Positions 58,663-64,000 of a DNA stretch of 64,000 bases are shown here, in pieces. Under the pieces are notes generated by a model. It saw nothing but the letters and a program-made list of their open reading frames with translations. It was not told where the DNA came from and made no database searches. Within the stretch, counting starts at the first letter, position 1, and every line of letters starts with the position of its first letter. The translations under genes were made by a program, and so were the position numbers. This DNA comes from Pestalotiopsis fici W106-1 (Eukaryota; Ascomycota; Sordariomycetes; Amphisphaeriales; Sporocadaceae), in the NCBI RefSeq assembly GCF_000516985.1, contig NW_006917091.1:2335399-2399398 (forward strand), read 5' to 3'.

Positions 58663-60847
58663 GGTTGCAAAAACTTAAAAAAAAGCATCAAGCACTACTA
58701 TGCAAGCTGATTTGTGAAGGAGAAAGGGAAAGGGAAAATTGTCCATGTTTCCCACGCAGAATCCAAGGAAATGGCATTTTTGGCTATATGGACCCGGGGA
58801 CATACGGCCCCTGCAGTTACGGGAAACCTGTAACCTGGGAGCCACACGAAGGTTCGGTTTAGGTAGAAACGACTGTCTAGCGAATCTGAGCCTGCCTGCA
58901 TTTACATTAGCCAAGCTTCTGTCATACATCCAAAACTATTTTGGGGGCTACCTAGAGCAGGCTAGGCTCGGCGGTACCATGATGGTTGAATGGCTTTTCT
59001 TTATGGGTGATTTGATCATGATCTGATGGCTCATGTAGTTTTGTGCGCACATCGACGATCGCTTATGGGAAATTCAGCCTGCGGGCAGGACGCTAATATG
59101 GAGACGTTGATTGAAGTCGGTTTTATGCCGTGTGCATTTGAGGGGGCAATCTTACTACCACCCATCCGATAGAACTTGCGATATGCCTCTTGGGGGGTAC
59201 AGAAGGTACTGAGGCTGTGTGACGGACAAAGTGCTACGTGGACCAACCCGACACGATGCTTACGCATTTTCCAAGTTCCCGTCCATCTGTGACGTGCGAC
59301 ACACGGGATCTTGCATTTCCTGGCGCTTGACTCTTCCATGGTAACCATCCAGCTTCTCTTTTCTTCTTCTCCCGAACTTATGGCTTTTGGTGAAACTCCA
59401 AGAAATATCTTGAATGCAATACTAACGCCACGAAATCCATGCGCTTTTGTTGTTCTGGCCATGATTGTCCATTCAGCTGGGATACTTTGGTGGTTGCCAG
59501 CTTAGGGCTGAGATCTTTAGCCCGAGGCGCAGCGGATAGTCCCGCATGCCAAGTCGTCATGTTGACGTCGGTTGCGTCTGGCTGTACTAGCTCGGGTTGC
59601 AGAGTCCACTACTGCTCCTGCTGCTCGATTGTCTCAGTGTCTATCCTCAATGACACTTCAGACTCTTGCAGCACGTGCGGGTATTGCCCAGGATTATTAG
59701 TGGATCGTGTAGGTATATAGACTGCATTTGGATATGCCAAGTTGCCATGCAACATGCAACATGCAAGAAATGACCAACATGGACTATGCGCAAACAAACA
59801 TTGCTCAAAACGGAACCCATCCCTTGGCGATCGGCGGGATCGTCTCCACATGTACAAAGTACACATGGTCGTCTGCCGATTTTGAGTAAGCCATCTATTC
59901 AGACTTGAGCAAGCACAGCACTGAGTGCAACCGGGTATTTTCCCAGCGACTCGTTAAATACTAGCATTAAAAATGCGCAGGACTTACAAGAAAATCATAG
60001 GATCAAGGCAAGCCATCATATTGATCAGTAAGCTTCTTACCTAGGCTATTGCTTGGCTCTAGATCACCGCCCATTGGGTTCATGCTTCATGGTCAACACC
60101 TCATGGGTATAAGCAGATGCAGAATGTCTTTACATCGAGAAATATTAGCAATTAAGCGTGCGATGATCACCAGGATTCTTGTATGCAAGTGATTTGGGTC
60201 ACTCGTGAAATAATACATCTAGACCGAGGCCAGCTTAAACCCTGTCCAGCCTCCGCTAACCCTCACCTGCTTACCCTAACCCGAGTGCTGAACATACGGG
60301 TTTATTCCACCGCTTTTATCTACCGGCTGATTGCAAGCCAAAATACGCCTTCAAGCCGTTTTGAGTGAAATGAAGAAGTCTTTGCCATTTTCGTGCGTGC
60401 TCGGGAGGAGGGAATGGCGTCTTGGGATGTATAGTGAGGGCTTTGTTAGGATTCCTTTCTACATTCCCATGGAAGGGTTACATTTCCAAGGAGGAGGAGG
60501 ACTGATGCTTTGCGAAAACATTAATCGGTACCTTATAATGCATATCAAGAGTTCGCTACATGTGAATGAGATGCAGGGGTCGATTTATCTAGAGCCGACT
60601 GGTTTTCTAGATCGCGTACAGGCCGAACCATCACTTGAGTAAGCCACTATCTAAGAGCAATGCTCCATAGCACCTACCTAAGGTTAGGTCCTAGTGCCTA
60701 GAGGAAACAAACTAGCTTGGCATTAAGCCGTCGAGATGGACAAATCAAGGGCAGACCAACTTGTGTCGATTATTATTCACTGCTATCCATCCTTTGTATA
60801 CTCAACCTTGCCATGTCAGCATCATTGCGCTCCTCTTTATTTGAGCC
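58663..60847. other. Divergent intergenic region, no gene seen
   Basis: 2.2 kb with the membrane-protein promoter at the left and the cyclase promoter at the right. A short telomere-like CCCTAACCC occurs near 60273-60281. Reading frames on both strands look like chance. Confidence 0.55.
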
Positions 60848-61570
60848 ATGCCACCCTCTATTCATCCGATTATAGACTTGACGCACCCTCTGGACTCGAA
60901 TGTGCCCGTCTATCCCGGCGACCCAACCTTCCACTGTCGCCAAGCCTGCGCCGTCAAGGATTCTGGCTGGGCTGTCAGCGAACTCACCTTTTCTTCCCAT
61001 GTGGGAACCCACATTGACGCGCCGTCGCACCGTATCGACGGCGCCGTGACGGTCGATGCAATCCCTCTCGAGGCCCTTACCCGGCTGCCCGCTCGCATCA
61101 TTGATGTATCGCACAAGGCTGTAGCCGGGGGCTCGATCAGCCTGACAGATCTTGGCCCTCACGAGGCGCACATCAAGGAGGGCATGGCGGTGCTCTTTCG
61201 CACGGGCTGGGATCGGTACTTTGGCGCGGACCAGAGCGAGCGGTATTTTCAGCACCCGCACGTTGAACGCGGGGTCGCTGAGCGCCTGGTGGAGCTCGGA
61301 GTTGCTGTTTTGGGCGTCGATACCATGAACCCGGATCCCACTGTCACCGACGACGGGAGTGCGGTTTTTGATGTGCACGATATAGTTCTTGGAGCTGGCA
61401 AGGTTATTGCCGAAAATCTCACAAATCTCAAAGAGTTGCTGGATGCGCAACAGGCGTCAGGAGAGGCTTCGATGGCCATGGTCTGTCTTGCACCGTTGAA
61501 AGTTCGCGGCTGTGACGGATCGCCTATCAGAGCATTCGGTTGGGTTGAGAGCACCACGTCTGAACATTGA
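60848..61570 (+). CDS. Cyclase/kynurenine formamidase-family metal hydrolase, 240 aa
   Basis: Metal-dependent hydrolase of the cyclase family, which includes bacterial kynurenine formamidases and polyketide-ring cyclases. The frame is intronless, and ATG at 60848 begins directly with the 'IIDLTHPLDSNVPVYPGDP' start of the domain. The metal-binding signature HxGTHxDxPxH is complete: His51, His55, Asp57 and His61. Later typical parts are 'RIIDVSHKA', 'VLFRTGWDRYFG' and 'VLGVDTMNPDPT'. There is no signal peptide. The protein is of full family length. Neighbours give no pathway: a membrane protein on one side and a HET gene on the other. A bacterial-like intronless form could mean horizontal origin, but intronless single-domain genes are also normal in fungi. 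Confidence 0.88.
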   Translation: MPPSIHPIIDLTHPLDSNVPVYPGDPTFHCRQACAVKDSGWAVSELTFSSHVGTHIDAPSHRIDGAVTVDAIPLEALTRLPARIIDVSHKAVAGGSISLTDLGPHEAHIKEGMAVLFRTGWDRYFGADQSERYFQHPHVERGVAERLVELGVAVLGVDTMNPDPTVTDDGSAVFDVHDIVLGAGKVIAENLTNLKELLDAQQASGEASMAMVCLAPLKVRGCDGSPIRAFGWVESTTSEH

Positions 61571-62028
61571 GTCGTCGTCATGATACTCTATATCTATTCT
61601 CCTCCAGGGCCCTCGGGGCTTAATTTAAAGGAGTCATTTTACCAAATCAAATTGAATATGAATACAAATCTGCTGGTCGGCCAAGATGAACAATCAAGGA
61701 CCTCTGGCCAGAAATACTGGAGCCAATCCGCGCGATCACTTTACGAAGCACTGTGTACTTACCACTCCGCAATTTAAACTGCGACCGCACTGCAGCTGAC
61801 GGGCTGTCAGAAAATACCCACCTTCTAACTGGTCCAGGGTTCTCCGCAATTCATCTCTCTGATCACAAGTGAGTACAACTCAAATATCGACCGACGTCTG
61901 TCCCTTGCGTTGCATTTGGCTTCTCAGCGAATCAATCTCAAGACGGCCCCGTTGAGCTAAGCATCACGACGTCCAGTTATTTCATACGCATCAAGCGAGC
62001 CTTATCAGAGCTACCTTGATGAGTCAAC
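61571..62028. other. Intergenic region before the HET gene
   Basis: 458 bp holding the cyclase 3' UTR and HET promoter; no gene seen. Confidence 0.6.
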
Positions 62029-64000
62029 ATGGCCATGGACATAGAGTCTCTCCGTCAGTGGTACAATGAGTACCTGAAATCCAATGTGGAGTTTCTTTCG
62101 GAATGCTCCCCTCTGCTCCAAACAGTGCTCGCTGATGATCTTGACACGAGCTCCCTTGAACGAAGCATAAAAGAAGTTATGCCCAGCATACAAGTGAAGA
62201 ATGGATTCTGCAAGCAATGTTGGCATATTTTCGATGAGTGGCCCTTGGATTATTACTCGGAAGCAGAGGTCAATGCGTCGAGTGTCTCGGACGAATCCTT
62301 GGGAGAACATGACAGCCGGTGGAAGTATGTCATTGCAAGATCTTGTAATACGATAAAGATCGAGGCATCTACGCGAATGGGGTGCAAGTTTTGTGCATTC
62401 CTGTTACAGGCACTCAAAGACGATGATTTGCTCACCATGTTTCGCAAAATCGAATCTCGTCTGCGTCGATTAGGAGAGCCCAGTACAATCTCTCTTTCAA
62501 TTGGAACCATGTGGATCAGAGGAGCCTTTAGTCTATGGCTGGATTTACCGAACAAGATCTCGATGGAATGCAATTCTGAAAGTGCACGCTCCACGTTCAG
62601 AAGCAGAAGCACGCCGATTAATGATTCAGGTAAGCTACGTAACATGGACACTGATGCGTCTCCGCACGCTGCTAATCCTCGCCAGAGAATCATGCTGATC
62701 AGCCACTGGAACTATTTGACCAGGCGAACAAATGGTTGCTCGAATGTTGTGCTGACCATGATTGTTGTAATACTCTTGCTGAAACGTATCTACCAACACG
62801 ACTTGTTTCGCTGGTTGGAGGACAGCCGCGATTGATAATCACAAAAGACATGGGCCAGCCTTCATCGCAACTACGATATGCAACATTGAGCTACTGTTGG
62901 GGAGAAAGAGCCTTCATCCAGCTAAGAACTGACAATATTGAGGCTTTCAAGAAAGGCATCCCAACAGCAGATATCCCCAAAACATTTCAGGCTGCTTTTG
63001 AGATTGCATCGCGACTTGCGATTGACTTCATCTGGATAGATTCTTTGTGTATTGTCCAGAATGATGAGAGCGATTGGGAAAAAGAGGCGGAAAAGATGCA
63101 GCAAGTCTACAGCTCTTCGTACGTCACCATATCCGCTTCCTCGGCGACAGACGTACATCAAGGATGCTTTCTTACTCCCGCTTTATTTTGCGACGGCTTC
63201 TCCAACAAAGTGGCAATCAATGGCAGACAAGAACGGATGCAATTCGACAATTATGACTTTTATAAAAGATCAGTCTTGGGTGCCCATTTGATGACTCGCG
63301 CTTGGGCAATACAAGAGAAAGTGTTGCCACCTCGGACAATCCACTTTGGGGATCGAGGTGTACTCTGGGAATGTAGGAAGGGATTTGCACCGCTATGCCT
63401 CCAAGAAAATATCCGAAGCGACATAGCCAGTCTTGTGTGTGATGCAGACATGACTAAGCCGTTCTTCTGGCTCAAGGTTGTCATGGCCTACTCAGCGGCA
63501 AATCTGACATATCGACGCGACAAGCTACGAGCCCTAGCCGGAATCGCTCGAGCCGTGTTCAATCAGACAGGAGACGAATATCTTTCCGGAATTTGGAGAA
63601 AGGACATTGAACTACATCTGTGTTGGAGAGTCGCTGGCCCTCGAGTCACTCATCATAGAGCAAACCATCAAGATCGCGACTGGATCGCCCCAAGTTGGTC
63701 GTGGGCGTCCATTGATGGAGGTGTGGAATACAATGACGCGGACAAACATGACGAGCCCAATGACGACATGTCAAAACCAGAAAGATACGGCCATGTCTGT
63801 GAGCTGGGGATCACTCACTCGGAGAATCGAGATTTTGGGCAGTCTATTCGCACAATGCTTCATATGCGTTGTTCCGGCCTTGTCCTTGGCCGCCTCTGCG
63901 ACCAGACAACAGTAGCTTCGGATATTCCTGAGGCCATTGATTCAGTGGTCATCAACTATAACGATCACGACACGGAGTTTCCTATTCGTGTCGACTGCAT
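62029..64000 (+). CDS. HET-domain (heterokaryon incompatibility) protein, truncated by window end
   Basis: Fungal non-self recognition protein that triggers cell death on fusion of unlike strains. Exons 62029-62629 and 62686 onward; the 56-nt intron has donor GTAAGC and acceptor CAG. The second exon is open to base 64000, so at least 638 residues are coded and the end is missing. The N-terminal ~200 residues carry two Cys pairs, 'GFCKQCWHIFDEW' (~59-71) and 'MGCKFCAFLLQAL' (~119-131), often seen before HET domains. The HET domain starts at 'LRYATLSYCWGE' (Leu263), continues with 'FIWIDSLCIVQND' and 'EAEKMQQVYSSSYVTIS', and runs to 'TRAWAIQEKVLPPRTIHF'. A 'SWSWASIDG' block follows. No downstream repeat domain is visible within the window. 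Family assignment is sure; its incompatibility role is inferred. Confidence 0.92.

Noticed and set aside
60255..60281. Telomere-like CTAACCC and CCCTAACCC units
   Set aside because: Only two or three imperfect units; too short for an interstitial telomere or a chromosome end.
1..64000. CRISPR arrays, rRNA genes or bacterial-type operons
   Set aside because: No regularly spaced repeats or rRNA sequence seen; spliced genes show a fungal nuclear genome.

Overview
This is a chromosomal segment of a filamentous ascomycete (Pezizomycotina). Genes carry short introns of about 50-160 nt with GTRAGT-type donors, CTRAC-type branch sites and YAG acceptors. The gene content fits too: a class II hydrophobin, a HET-domain protein, a con-13-like secreted protein, a GH18 chitinase with a fungal CBM1 and a GH17 wall glucanase. 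Together with the abundance of TACCTA/TAGGTA motifs between genes, this suggests Sordariomycetes and probably Hypocreales. That placement is an inference; no rDNA or species marker lies in the window.

Left part (1-12.7 kb) is mainly housekeeping. It holds an intronless class II hydrophobin (+), the NatA auxiliary subunit NAA15/Nat1 (-), a MIX23/Cid2-type mitochondrial protein (-) that is divergent from the 26S proteasome ATPase RPT5 (+), a tRNA-Val(AAC) gene (+), and a Pho85-type cyclin (-) with a long pyrimidine-rich upstream region. A stretch of about 12.2 kb (12.74-24.92 kb) then follows in which I find no convincing gene. It contains only microsatellites, an A28 tract and many TACCTA/TAGGTA motifs.

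Middle part (24.9-42.3 kb) begins with a PHD-finger/AT-hook protein (+) that converges on a secreted GH17 glucanase (-). An accessory-looking block comes next: isochorismatase-family hydrolase (-), secreted arylsulfatase (-), a decayed gene relic, a class III aminotransferase with a cupin-like N-terminal extension (+), and a short-chain dehydrogenase (+). The RSC7/Npl6-type chromatin-remodelling subunit (-) closes it.

Right part (44-64 kb) holds a secreted GH18 chitinase with CBM1 (+), a TauD-type dioxygenase (-), a small probable membrane protein (-), an orphan first-exon-like segment, an arylsulfotransferase-family secreted protein (+) convergent with a con-13-like secreted putative metalloprotease (-), a gene relic, an AT-enriched and possibly RIP-affected island (54-57 kb), a type II membrane protein resembling a glycosyltransferase (-), a cyclase-family hydrolase (+), and a HET-domain gene (+) that runs off the right edge.

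Points most worth following: (1) MIX23 and RPT5 share one 664-bp divergent promoter, which recalls the Rpn4 co-regulation of MIX23 and proteasome genes in yeast; (2) the cupin-aminotransferase fusion beside an SDR; (3) three families linked to sulfate esters or sulfonates (arylsulfatase, TauD, arylsulfotransferase) within 20 kb; (4) the 12-kb gene-free stretch. I saw no clearly new multi-gene system. Gene models come from reading frames and splice consensus only; no transcript or database evidence was available.
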